From positions 1 through 24,231 of the forward strand of contig DLAA01000068.1 of NCBI GenBank assembly GCA_002493835.1: a stretch of DNA of 24,231 nt, written 5' to 3'. The notes under the pieces are model-generated. The model was not told where the DNA came from, did not search any database, and saw only the letters and a program-made list of their open reading frames with translations. Made by a program: the position numbers and the translations under genes. The DNA is from Lachnospiraceae bacterium UBA7060 (lineage in GTDB: Bacteria; Bacillota; Clostridia; Lachnospirales; Lachnospiraceae). This document shows, piece after piece, positions 7,571 to 15,468 of this stretch (within the stretch, counting starts at the first letter, position 1; each line of letters opens with the position of its first letter).

Positions 7571-9165
7571 ATGGCACATGCTTCAGGCGAGAGGGCAACA
7601 TTGAAATGGAGGGGTGTCCTTATGGCTGCTGCAATAATTGTTGTTGTTATCACAGCGGCTGTGAAATATAGAAAAGGAGAGATAAATTATTATAATTCGG
7701 ATGCAACCTGGCACACATTATTAACGATAGAAGCGTATAATGAAACTTCTATTTCTGAGCATGTTTTTTTGCCGATTGTTTCTTTGGGTGAAGCGCAAGA
7801 TAAAGGGATTCCATGGGGCGCAACCATTCCAGATAAGAGTGGGAATTATTACTATACTTCCTTTTCACCGGCTGGATATTTTTTACCGTGGGTGTTTATG
7901 AAGATATTCCGATTGCAAATATCGGAATCAAGTTTGTATGCCTTTAACACGTTGCTTTTTATTGTGTCAGCAGTGCTGTGGACAGAGTTTATCTATACCC
8001 TGTATTTAAGGCGTGCCACAGGAGTCAGCGCGGTTTTTGTCTCATGCATTGGTTTGGTCACATATGTTTTTACCCCCGAGTTATTACATGGGATGGGAAT
8101 TGTGTACTGGCATCAGTCGGTTATGCAGGTTACGTTATTGATTCAGTTTATTAGCTATTACTATATGAAGGAGGAAAATGCAAAGAAGGCGCGAAGTATT
8201 TTCTATAGTATGGCATTACTGAATCCTTATATTGAATGGACAGGATATGTAGCAAATATAGGGTTTGCTATAGCAGAATTCATGGAAGTGCGAAGAAACG
8301 GTATCAGGCTTACACTAAAGCGCGTATTTCTTTTAGGAGGAATTACCGCCGGATCATTTTGCCTGTTTGTGCTTCATTATTTGCTCAGAGTGGATAGGCA
8401 TGTATTTTTTGAGGCATTAAAATCTAGGTTTATGGCGAGAAATGTATTAACGGAAGTGGCATTGACTGATGTTTTTGCCGGATATCTTAAGTCGTTTTTA
8501 TATCTATGGTTATTATTGGCAATATTAGTGGTTTGGAATTTTGCGAAGAATGGAAAGATTGAGTTTCATAGAGGAAGCTTACTATTTATTTTCCTCTTTC
8601 CTGTGATAGAAAACATTATCATGAAGGAACATGCGTACAGCTATACATATGACCGAATGAAATTGATATTTGCATTTTCCTTTCTAATTTGTGAGCTGAG
8701 CTATAGTCTGCTGAACACGATAAGGAGTGTGAAGATATTTTATATCAGTTTCCTATTTCTTACGGGGATGATCGGAATGTTTAATCTGAAAGCTTACATA
8801 AAGGATCCGGCGTATTGTTGGGAAGCAGAATACAGGAGTGATAATCAACAGCTGGCGGACTATTTAAATCAGAATTATGACGGGGCAGTATTGGGTTTAG
8901 GCAATACAACAGTCAGAGGGTATGTAAACCTTCTGTTCGGCAGGGGAGTCTATGAGATGGTTGATATGGAACAGTTAAAAACGATTGCAAGCACACAAAA
9001 AAAGAAATATGCCATTATGCTGGAAAGTGAGGGGGGGGGGGGGGGAACCTTTATGATCTTGGAAAAGCGGTTGTCTATGACATGAATTCGGGAATCAGTG
9101 TGCAGGTAGAGGTAACGGACGGCATATTACAAGTATCACAGACGGATATGGCAGCAGCGGAGTAA
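7571..9165 (+). CDS. Polytopic GT-C-type membrane glycosyltransferase-like protein, phase-OFF at a poly-G tract
   Basis: ATG at 7571 follows GGGAGG. As sequenced the frame ends at 9085 (504 residues, tail TFMILEKRLSMT). With 13 or 16 G instead of 15 it would read on to the stop at 9163-9165, giving 530 residues, and the restored end (NLYDLGKAVVYDM...) is a plausible beta-rich tail. The N-terminus has one helix, then an extracellular loop with NSDATWHTLLTIEAYNE and DKSGNYYYTSFSPAGYF, typical of GT-C enzymes whose first-loop aspartate is catalytic. Roughly ten helices follow. It probably adds a sugar from a polyprenyl-phosphate donor to an exported glycan. In the short form only the last ~40 residues are replaced, so activity might be altered rather than abolished. 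It lies 38 bp after the ON-frame stop of the previous gene. Confidence 0.75.
9031..9045 (+). repeat. Poly-G tract 2 (15 G), candidate slippage switch, OFF state
   Basis: Fifteen consecutive G beginning in the third base of a Glu codon (codon 487 of the 7571 gene). The frame that continues to 9165 requires 3n+1 G (13 or 16). With 15 G translation stops at 9085, and with 14 G it stops within a few codons at TTATGA. It is the longest homopolymer in the window. Confidence 0.85.
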
Positions 9166-9207
9166 CGGATCTTACCGGGTTACCAAAGAAGATGTAGGAG
9201 GAATACG

Positions 9208-10344
9208 ATGGCGAGTATCAAATACGATAGAATCATTATTGGCGCCGGTCTGTACGGCCTGTATTCAGCGCTGCTGTGTGGTAGAAAAGGAGAGAGTGTT
9301 CTTGTTTTGGAATGTGATCCGGCTCCATTTGGGAGGGCAACTTATATTAATCAGGCGAGAGTGCACCAGGGCTATCATTATCCGAGATCTATATCGACTG
9401 CGATGAAGTCTGCAGGTTATTTTGAAAGATTCAATAAAGATTTTGGCTTCTGCATTAATAAGGAATTTCAAAAGGTTTATGCAACATCTTCCTCTTATTC
9501 CTGGACGGATGGAGAGCAGTTTAAAGATTTCTGCAAGGCGGCGGGCATTCCATGTCAAGAATTACATACAAGGCAGTTTTTTAAAAAGGATATGTGCGAT
9601 GGCGCGTTTCTGACAAGAGAATATACATATGACGCCAAAATTTTAAGGAATTATTACTTAGAACAAATTGCGCCGCTGAAGAATGTGGCAATAAAGTACA
9701 ATACTACGATTGAAGCGATAGAAAAAATGCAGGATATGTATTGTTTACGCGATAGAGAGGGGCAGGAATATAAAACCGGGTTTTTACTGAATGCAGCTTA
9801 TGCCGGAACCAACCAGATATTGGATATGCTGGGATATGAAAAATTTAAAATTAAGTATGAACTATGTGAAATTATCCTCTGTGATGTGAATGAGCTGTTA
9901 AAACAGTATGGGATTACGGTTATGGACGGTCCTTTTTTCTCTATTATGCCTTTTGGGAAAACTGGATTACACTCTTTGACGTCGGTAACATTTACTCCTC
10001 ATATGACCAGTTACGAAGCGCTTCCAACGTTTGGCTGTCAGAAAAAAGCCGGCGAAAGGTATTGCTCTGCGATTCACTTAGGGAATTGTAATAGCTGTAG
10101 GGAAAAACCGGATTCGGCATTCCCTTATATGGCTAATTTGGCGAGAAAATACTTGAGAGAAGAATATGGATTTGAGTACAGAGAGTCCCTGTTTTCGATG
10201 AAACCGATTTTAATGTCTTCAGAAATTGATGATTCCAGACCGACGGTGATACGAGTTTTTTCTGATAATCCTACTTGTGTCAGTGTACTGTCGGGGAAAA
10301 TAAATACAGTATATGATTTGGATGAGGTGCTGGACAATGGCTGA
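9208..10344 (+). CDS. FAD-dependent oxidoreductase (DAO-like)
   Basis: A 378-residue soluble flavoprotein. IIIGAGLYGLYSALLCGRKG (residues 9-28) is the Rossmann dinucleotide-binding motif GxGxxG, ending in the acidic residue of VLVLE that binds the FAD ribose. RATYINQARVHQGYHYPRS lies where DAO-family oxidases bind flavin, and a second FAD-contact strand is LLNAAYAGTN near residues 193-202. It probably oxidises a sugar-like or amino substrate; relatives are common in exopolysaccharide loci but have no settled reaction. GGAGG precedes the ATG. Its stop overlaps the start of the following GT2 (ATGGCTGA), showing translational coupling, so the two proteins may act in the same step, such as making or attaching an oxidised sugar. 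Confidence 0.8.
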   Translation: MASIKYDRIIIGAGLYGLYSALLCGRKGESVLVLECDPAPFGRATYINQARVHQGYHYPRSISTAMKSAGYFERFNKDFGFCINKEFQKVYATSSSYSWTDGEQFKDFCKAAGIPCQELHTRQFFKKDMCDGAFLTREYTYDAKILRNYYLEQIAPLKNVAIKYNTTIEAIEKMQDMYCLRDREGQEYKTGFLLNAAYAGTNQILDMLGYEKFKIKYELCEIILCDVNELLKQYGITVMDGPFFSIMPFGKTGLHSLTSVTFTPHMTSYEALPTFGCQKKAGERYCSAIHLGNCNSCREKPDSAFPYMANLARKYLREEYGFEYRESLFSMKPILMSSEIDDSRPTVIRVFSDNPTCVSVLSGKINTVYDLDEVLDNG

Positions 10345-11275
10345 CAAAGAAAAGAATTTTGTATCTGCAGTGGTTTATGTACATAATGCAGGGGAGCGGC
10401 TGGATCGTTTTCTTGCTATGGTGACGAGTGTTCTGGAGGCTAATTTTGAACATGCAGAGATTATATGTGTCAATGATGCTTCTACGGATAACAGTGTTGA
10501 TGTTATCAGAGAATTCAGCAAAAGCGTAACATTATCCAGTATATCGATTCTGAATATGAGCTATTTTCATGGATTGGAAATGGCCATGAATGCGGGAGTT
10601 GATCTGGCTATCGGGGATTTTGTCTTTGAATTTGATACGACAATATCTGATTTCGGTCAGGATGAGATTATGAGAGTTTATAACAGATCTCTGGAAGGAT
10701 ACGATATAGTCAGTGCGTCTCCTGATAAAAGAGAAAAAGCGTCCTCAAAATTGTTTTATAAAACTTTTAATCATTTTGCCAGTTCCACTTATCAAATGAC
10801 AACAGAAAGCTTCCGGATTCTCAGCCGGAGAGTGATTAACAGAACTTCATCTATGAATAAGACGATACCTTACAGAAAAGCAATCTACGCGGGCAGTGGG
10901 CTGAAGACAGATCATATCAAATATCATGTCAATGGAGTGATAAAAGGTCGTACTGATCAGCGGGAAAGCGGTTACCGTGTCAGACTGGCGGTGGATTCGA
11001 TGATTTTATTTACAGAGATAGGTTACCGGTGTTCTATGATGATGACAGCGATTATGATGCTGATTTCCGTGCTAACGGTGCTGTATTCGATTGCAGTTTA
11101 TGTGACGGCAAGTCCTGTGGCAGGATGGACTACAACAATTTTGTTTTTATCCGCAGCATTTTTTGGATTGTTCGGCATTCTGACCGTGATTATTAAGTAT
11201 CTGCAGCTTCTCATTGATCTTGTTTTTAAGAGGAAGCATTACAGTTTCGAGAGTATAGAAAAGTTGACAAGATGA
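10337..11275 (+). CDS. GtrB/DPM1-like GT2 glycosyltransferase with C-terminal membrane helices
   Basis: A 312-residue protein. The ATG at 10337 overlaps the end of the FAD gene and has GAGGTG upstream; the in-frame ATG at 10313 gives an implausible N-terminus. GT-A fold: strand SAVVYVHNAGERL, then EIICVNDASTDNS (41-53) for UDP binding. The metal-binding region, normally a DxD-type DADLQ, reads FEFDTTISD (97-105), with one aspartate of the pair replaced. HGLEMAMNAGVDLAIGD matches the polyprenyl-phosphate GT2 block. Two membrane helices near the end (MMTAIMMLISVLTVLY and TTILFLSAAFFGLFGIL) match the GtrB layout. The expected job is to make an undecaprenyl-phosphate-linked sugar that a GT-C protein uses outside; the polytopic neighbours fit that role. 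No GtrA-like flippase is in the window. Confidence 0.8.
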   Translation: MADKEKNFVSAVVYVHNAGERLDRFLAMVTSVLEANFEHAEIICVNDASTDNSVDVIREFSKSVTLSSISILNMSYFHGLEMAMNAGVDLAIGDFVFEFDTTISDFGQDEIMRVYNRSLEGYDIVSASPDKREKASSKLFYKTFNHFASSTYQMTTESFRILSRRVINRTSSMNKTIPYRKAIYAGSGLKTDHIKYHVNGVIKGRTDQRESGYRVRLAVDSMILFTEIGYRCSMMMTAIMMLISVLTVLYSIAVYVTASPVAGWTTTILFLSAAFFGLFGILTVIIKYLQLLIDLVFKRKHYSFESIEKLTR

Positions 11276-11294
11276 AATGCCAGAAGGTAAGAAA

Positions 11295-12824
11295 ATGATG
11301 GGAAAAACTTTAATGATGGGAAAAAAGAATATTCAAAAAGGTTTATTGTTTATCGCACTTACGATTGTTTTGACCATAAATTATATGTGTAATCTGATAG
11401 ATGTTCAGAATCTTGCTTTCTATGATTTCCAGGCGGATAGTGAAACGTTAGTTACAGGTATGATTTTGGCTGATTCTCAGGGGATGGGCGAATCAGAATA
11501 TGGACTGGGAAGATATTATACAAAATCGGGGTCGCTGATGTCCAGATATGGAACAACCTATACGTATCTTACAGATATAAACTGGACGGAAGGTTATTCG
11601 AATTATGCGCCGCAGATTCTGCTTGATAATAATTATTATACGCGGGCGTATGCTGTTTTGGGAAATCTCGTACGGTTTGCCGACGGGGAGATCATTCCGA
11701 TTGTTTCCAGCATGGAAGAGGATGCCTATTTGATTGTATCTCTGGCGTCAGATGGACCGTTGACTGCTTCAGAGAAGGGGCCTTTGAGCGAGGCTGTTTT
11801 TTTGGATCAAGAGGGAAGGGAATTACCACAAAGCATTGTTGAAATTTATAAGTCACAATATGGCTTGCAGGGCAAAATATTCAGGTTTATAGTGAAAAGT
11901 TTGGGGATGGGAGTGCTGGAAGGGGATAAGACAGTCTTTCACCTGATCTGCTCCATGATGACTGCGTTTGTTTTTGTCCTCATTGTCTGGCTGATCAGAA
12001 AAAAGTACGGAAATTTATTTGCACTGTGCTATTATATTACTTTTCTGCTATCCCCTTGGATCGTTAATTTTGCAAAGAATTTATATTGGGTAGAGTTTAC
12101 CTGGTTTATTCCAATGCTTGTCGGCTTATTCTGCTCGATCTATATCGATGATAAAAAGTGCCGGGCGATAAGTTATATCGCAGTTTATATTTCCATAATG
12201 ATAAAGAGCTTATGCGGTTATGAATATCTTTCAACGATAATGTTGGGGATGTTTTCCTTTTTGATTGCCGACTTGATACAGATGGTTATAGAGGGCACAG
12301 ATAAAAAGAGGGCTGGCACCGTATTTCGGGCATTTGTGGTGATGGGCTTTTCTGCACTGGCAGGTTTTGTTACTGCGTTTGTGATGCACGCAAATTACCG
12401 GGGGGGGGGGGGCAAAATCTGGCAGGGAGTCCAATACATTATTCAGGAAGATGCGGTTAGACGTACAAGAGGTATTGATCATACAGTAAATATTACGATA
12501 GGGTTTGTTTTAAACCAGTATTTTCATTTCCGGACAGAAATTATAACGGGCATTCCGGGAAATCTGTTTGTGATAATTTGCTTAGTTCCCATCTGTATCT
12601 TTTTTTATGAGTATCACAGAGGGATCATAAACTGGAGAGATGTGGCATTATATGGCGTATTTTTTCTGACTTCTGTCTCATGGTTTTGTCTGGCAAAAAA
12701 TCATGCTTATGTACATACACATATGAATTATGTCCTTTGGTATTTTGGATATATTCAATTATGTATTTACGTAATTGTCAAACGTTTTGCAAAGTTCTGT
12801 AAAGGAGAGAAGTTACAAATTTAG
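11295..12824 (+). CDS. Polytopic GT-C-type membrane protein with large extracellular domain, phase-ON at a poly-G tract
   Basis: Start taken at ATG 11295 because AGAAGG (11282-11287) is well spaced; ATG 11277 would add six residues. 509 residues: helix 1 (about 15-32), an extracellular domain of about 155 residues (35-190), then roughly eight helices. The extracellular domain contains INWTEGYSNY and RFADGEIIPI, matching the C-terminal exported domain of the 5426 gene product, but located in the first loop. RGGGGK (369-374) is encoded by a 13-G run and the frame is open throughout, so this copy is ON. A run of 12 or 14 would create an early stop and remove the last membrane helices. Immediately downstream of the GtrB-like gene, it is the best partner for that enzyme (GtrC-like role, inferred). 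Sugar and acceptor unknown. Confidence 0.75.
   Translation: MMGKTLMMGKKNIQKGLLFIALTIVLTINYMCNLIDVQNLAFYDFQADSETLVTGMILADSQGMGESEYGLGRYYTKSGSLMSRYGTTYTYLTDINWTEGYSNYAPQILLDNNYYTRAYAVLGNLVRFADGEIIPIVSSMEEDAYLIVSLASDGPLTASEKGPLSEAVFLDQEGRELPQSIVEIYKSQYGLQGKIFRFIVKSLGMGVLEGDKTVFHLICSMMTAFVFVLIVWLIRKKYGNLFALCYYITFLLSPWIVNFAKNLYWVEFTWFIPMLVGLFCSIYIDDKKCRAISYIAVYISIMIKSLCGYEYLSTIMLGMFSFLIADLIQMVIEGTDKKRAGTVFRAFVVMGFSALAGFVTAFVMHANYRGGGGKIWQGVQYIIQEDAVRRTRGIDHTVNITIGFVLNQYFHFRTEIITGIPGNLFVIICLVPICIFFYEYHRGIINWRDVALYGVFFLTSVSWFCLAKNHAYVHTHMNYVLWYFGYIQLCIYVIVKRFAKFCKGEKLQI
12400..12412 (+). repeat. Poly-G tract 3 (13 G), candidate slippage switch, ON state
   Basis: Thirteen consecutive G within the third GT-C-like gene, beginning in the second base of an Arg codon and giving four glycines in a loop after a membrane helix. 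13 is 3n+1, so the full frame is kept. One G more leads to TAG after about 17 codons and one less to TAA after about 26 codons. Confidence 0.85.
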
Positions 12825-12855
12825 CGCAACATTTTAGGAGATATGAGGAGGGATT

Positions 12856-13770
12856 ATGAACGCATTAGTCGGATATACAGGCTTTGTAGGAAGCAATCTA
12901 TATGATACAGGAAATTTTGACCGTGTATTTAATTCTGGAAACATTGAGGAAGCATATGGGATGAAACCTGATTTATTAATCTATGCGGGAATGCGGGCTG
13001 AGAAATATCTTGCCAACAGTGCGCCGAAGAAAGATATGGAACTGGTGATTCAGGCGGAGGAAAATATATCCCGCATTGGGCCCAAAAAGCTGGTGCTTAT
13101 TTCCACGATCGATATTTTTCATGTGCCGAAGGGTGTGGATGAAAAATCAAAGGTTGATACGGTCGATCTGCACCCATATGGATATAACAGATATCAGTTG
13201 GAGCTGTGGGCGAGGGATCATTATCCAAATGCGTTAATCATTAGACTGCCGGGTCTTTTTGGAAAAAATATAAAGAAAAATTTTATTTACGATTATATCA
13301 ATAGGATTCCGTCTATGCTCACAAGTCAGAAAATAGAGGAATTGTCATGCGTTGATGGAGAGCTTCGCAATTATTACCGGCTTCAGGACAATGGGTTCTA
13401 TAAGCTGGATGACGTGTCTAAAAAAGATAGAATTGTTTTGAAGGATAAGTTTAGAAAAATTGGTTTCAGCGCGCTAAATTTTACGGACAGCAGGAGTAGG
13501 TATCAGTTCTATAACCTGGGCAGGCTGTGGGGAGATATTCAGACGGCTCTCAAGGAAGATATCAGATTATGGCATCCGGCGACGGAGCCGGTATCTGCCT
13601 GTGAACTATATCAATATTTAACGGGTGAAGATTTTATCAATGAATTGGATGGAAAACCTGCGGACTATGATTATCGAACGATTTACAGCGATATTTTTGG
13701 CGGAAAAGACGGATATATCTGCGATAAAGACAGAGTGCTGGAAGAGATAAAGGTTTTCACTTCAAAATAG
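12856..13770 (+). CDS. NAD(P)-dependent epimerase/reductase-like extended SDR
   Basis: A 304-residue cytosolic Rossmann protein. The N-terminus ALVGYTGFVGSNL (3-15) carries the TGxxGxxG-like nucleotide-binding loop of extended short-chain dehydrogenases. LVLISTIDIF holds the catalytic serine/threonine strand, and YGYNRYQLE sits where YxxxK is expected, but the lysine position is Arg, which is unusual and may lower or change activity. LIIRLPGLFG is the typical following block. GGAGG precedes the ATG. It lies between a GT-C gene and a TIM-barrel isomerase-like gene, suggesting these soluble enzymes make a nucleotide sugar or sugar-like building block. The closest known types are NDP-sugar epimerases and dTDP-4-dehydrorhamnose-reductase-like enzymes; the exact reaction cannot be read. 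Confidence 0.75.
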   Translation: MNALVGYTGFVGSNLYDTGNFDRVFNSGNIEEAYGMKPDLLIYAGMRAEKYLANSAPKKDMELVIQAEENISRIGPKKLVLISTIDIFHVPKGVDEKSKVDTVDLHPYGYNRYQLELWARDHYPNALIIRLPGLFGKNIKKNFIYDYINRIPSMLTSQKIEELSCVDGELRNYYRLQDNGFYKLDDVSKKDRIVLKDKFRKIGFSALNFTDSRSRYQFYNLGRLWGDIQTALKEDIRLWHPATEPVSACELYQYLTGEDFINELDGKPADYDYRTIYSDIFGGKDGYICDKDRVLEEIKVFTSK

Positions 13771-13796
13771 AGACAGGAAGGAAAAGGTAGCTCCTA

Positions 13797-14603
13797 ATGA
13801 AAATAGCGGTATCTAATATAGGATGGGAAGCAGAAAATGATGAAGTGGTTTATAGTTGGATGAAAAAATACGGTTATTCCGGATTGGAAATTGCACCTAC
13901 AAGAATTTTTACGGACAATCCCTACGAACAATTAGAAAAAGCGAAGGCATGGAGCGAAGATTTAAAAAATAAGTATGGCTTTATGATTCCTTCTATACAA
14001 TCCATCTGGTATGGCCGACAGGAAAAAATCTGGGGATCGGAGGAAGAACGGCAGACTTTATTGGATTATACCAAAAGGGCAATTGACTTTGCTTCTGTTA
14101 TTCACTGCAGGAACTTGGTATTTGGCTGTCCCAGAAATCGTTGCATGCCAAAGAACGGCAGCATGGACGTGGCAGTTTCCTTTTTTCGCAAGCTGGGTGA
14201 TTACGCGTGGGCACAGGGGACCGTGATAGGTATGGAGGCAAATCCGGTTATTTATCATACAAATTTTATCAATGATACAGTGTCGGCATTGGAGTTTATC
14301 AGGCAGGTAGATTCAGAAGGATTCCGACTAAATTTGGATGTCGGTACAGTGATTTATAATAATGAGGACCTATCAGAATTGAAAGGTAATGTCAAGTATA
14401 TCAATCATGTACATATCAGTGAACCGGGGCTTGAACCAGTGAAAGAAAGAATGATCCATAAAGAACTATTGGATCTATTGCGGGAAGAAAAGTATGAGGG
14501 ATATATCTCTATCGAGATGAGTAAGGTGGGCGGATTGGAAAAAGTGAAAGAAAATCTTCAATATGTCAGCAAAATATTTGGCTGCACGAGTGAAAGAAGA
14601 TGA
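13797..14603 (+). CDS. Sugar phosphate isomerase/epimerase-like TIM barrel (AP endonuclease 2 family)
   Basis: A 268-residue soluble protein with the blocks of the xylose-isomerase-like/AP-endonuclease-2 barrel: YGYSGLEIAPTRIF near the start, VIGMEANPVIYH (acidic metal ligand), FRLNLDVGTVIYN (Asp ligand), YINHVHISEPGL (His-x-His ligand) and GYISIEMS (final Glu). All expected metal ligands appear present, so an active divalent-metal isomerase or epimerase is likely. It starts 26 bp after the SDR stop and is followed closely by a GT2, so it is part of the same operon. Relatives act on ketoses, hydroxypyruvate or inositol derivatives; in this place a step in making the modified sugar added by the neighbouring transferases is inferred. 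Substrate unknown. Confidence 0.8.
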   Translation: MKIAVSNIGWEAENDEVVYSWMKKYGYSGLEIAPTRIFTDNPYEQLEKAKAWSEDLKNKYGFMIPSIQSIWYGRQEKIWGSEEERQTLLDYTKRAIDFASVIHCRNLVFGCPRNRCMPKNGSMDVAVSFFRKLGDYAWAQGTVIGMEANPVIYHTNFINDTVSALEFIRQVDSEGFRLNLDVGTVIYNNEDLSELKGNVKYINHVHISEPGLEPVKERMIHKELLDLLREEKYEGYISIEMSKVGGLEKVKENLQYVSKIFGCTSERR

Positions 14604-14624
14604 AAGGTTGACATGGAGGTAATG

Positions 14625-15422
14625 ATGACAGTTTATGATAAACAGGCAGGTGTGCCAAAATTTGAATGCACAGAGTTCCAAAAGAAGCAGAAGGAATATG
14701 TCATTTTGATACCAATCATTAATGAAGGGGACAGGATTATCAAGGAGCTTCAAAGAGCTGAAAAATTTAATGTAGCTGAGAGTGCGGATCTTGTTATCTG
14801 CGATGGTGGCTCATCAGATGGATGTACAGAAAAATCACGTCTCCAACGATTAAAAGTGAATACACTGCTTGTAAAACAAGATGTGGGAAAACAGGGCGCG
14901 CAGCTTCGGATGGGAATATGGTGGGCACTCAACAGAGGATATAAAGGAATTATCACGATTGATGGAAACAATAAGGACAGTATTGAGGATGTGCCAAAGT
15001 TCATAGAAAAATTAGAGGAGGGTTGTGATTTTGTGCAGGGATCCCGTTTTATAAAAGGTGGGAAAGCTGTCAATACGCCGATAATCAGGCTGCTGTCTGT
15101 GAAACTAATACATGCACCTGTTATTTCGCTGACAGCGCGTCACCGTTTTACAGATACGACAAACGCTTACAGGGCATATTCGGCAGATTATTTAAAAAAT
15201 AACAGGGTGCAGCCGCTTCGGGATATTTTTATGACATACGAGCTATTGGCATATTTATCTGTGAGGGCGACACAGATTGGAATGAGGGCGTGCGAAATCC
15301 CAGTGACCAGAGCCTATCCGAAAACAGGAAAAACACCGACTAAGATCAGTTTCTTGAAAGGGAACGCCGAGTTGATGAAGATATTATTTAAGAACTTGTT
15401 TGGCAGATATAATCCGAAGTAA
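14625..15422 (+). CDS. Family 2 glycosyltransferase (polyprenyl-phosphate type)
   Basis: A 265-residue GT-A enzyme. ATG 14625 is chosen because GGAGG (14615-14619) lies 5 bp before it; ATG 14613 is also possible, with AAAGG upstream. EYVILIPIINEGDRI begins the fold, LVICDGGSSDGCTE is the nucleotide-binding loop, and IITIDGNNKDSIEDVPKF holds the metal-binding acidic site (IDGNNKD in place of DADLQDP). DFVQGSRFIKGG is the conserved GSR acceptor-side motif of dolichol-phosphate-mannose-synthase-like enzymes. Unlike the GT2 at 10337, no C-terminal membrane helix is visible, so it is a short soluble or peripheral form. It probably makes a lipid-linked sugar or adds one to the repeat unit. A 46-bp gap without a recognised terminator separates it from the next gene. 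Confidence 0.85.
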   Translation: MTVYDKQAGVPKFECTEFQKKQKEYVILIPIINEGDRIIKELQRAEKFNVAESADLVICDGGSSDGCTEKSRLQRLKVNTLLVKQDVGKQGAQLRMGIWWALNRGYKGIITIDGNNKDSIEDVPKFIEKLEEGCDFVQGSRFIKGGKAVNTPIIRLLSVKLIHAPVISLTARHRFTDTTNAYRAYSADYLKNNRVQPLRDIFMTYELLAYLSVRATQIGMRACEIPVTRAYPKTGKTPTKISFLKGNAELMKILFKNLFGRYNPK

Positions 15423-15468
15423 TTTTAAGTATTTATGATTAAAGCTGGAAGGAAAAGGATGTTGTTAT

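Noticed and set aside
7223..12412. The G runs as pure sequencing or assembly errors
   Set aside because: Run length may be off by one or two, but errors do not create three long G runs placed one per gene in three related genes. The runs are real; the ON/OFF state is the uncertain part.
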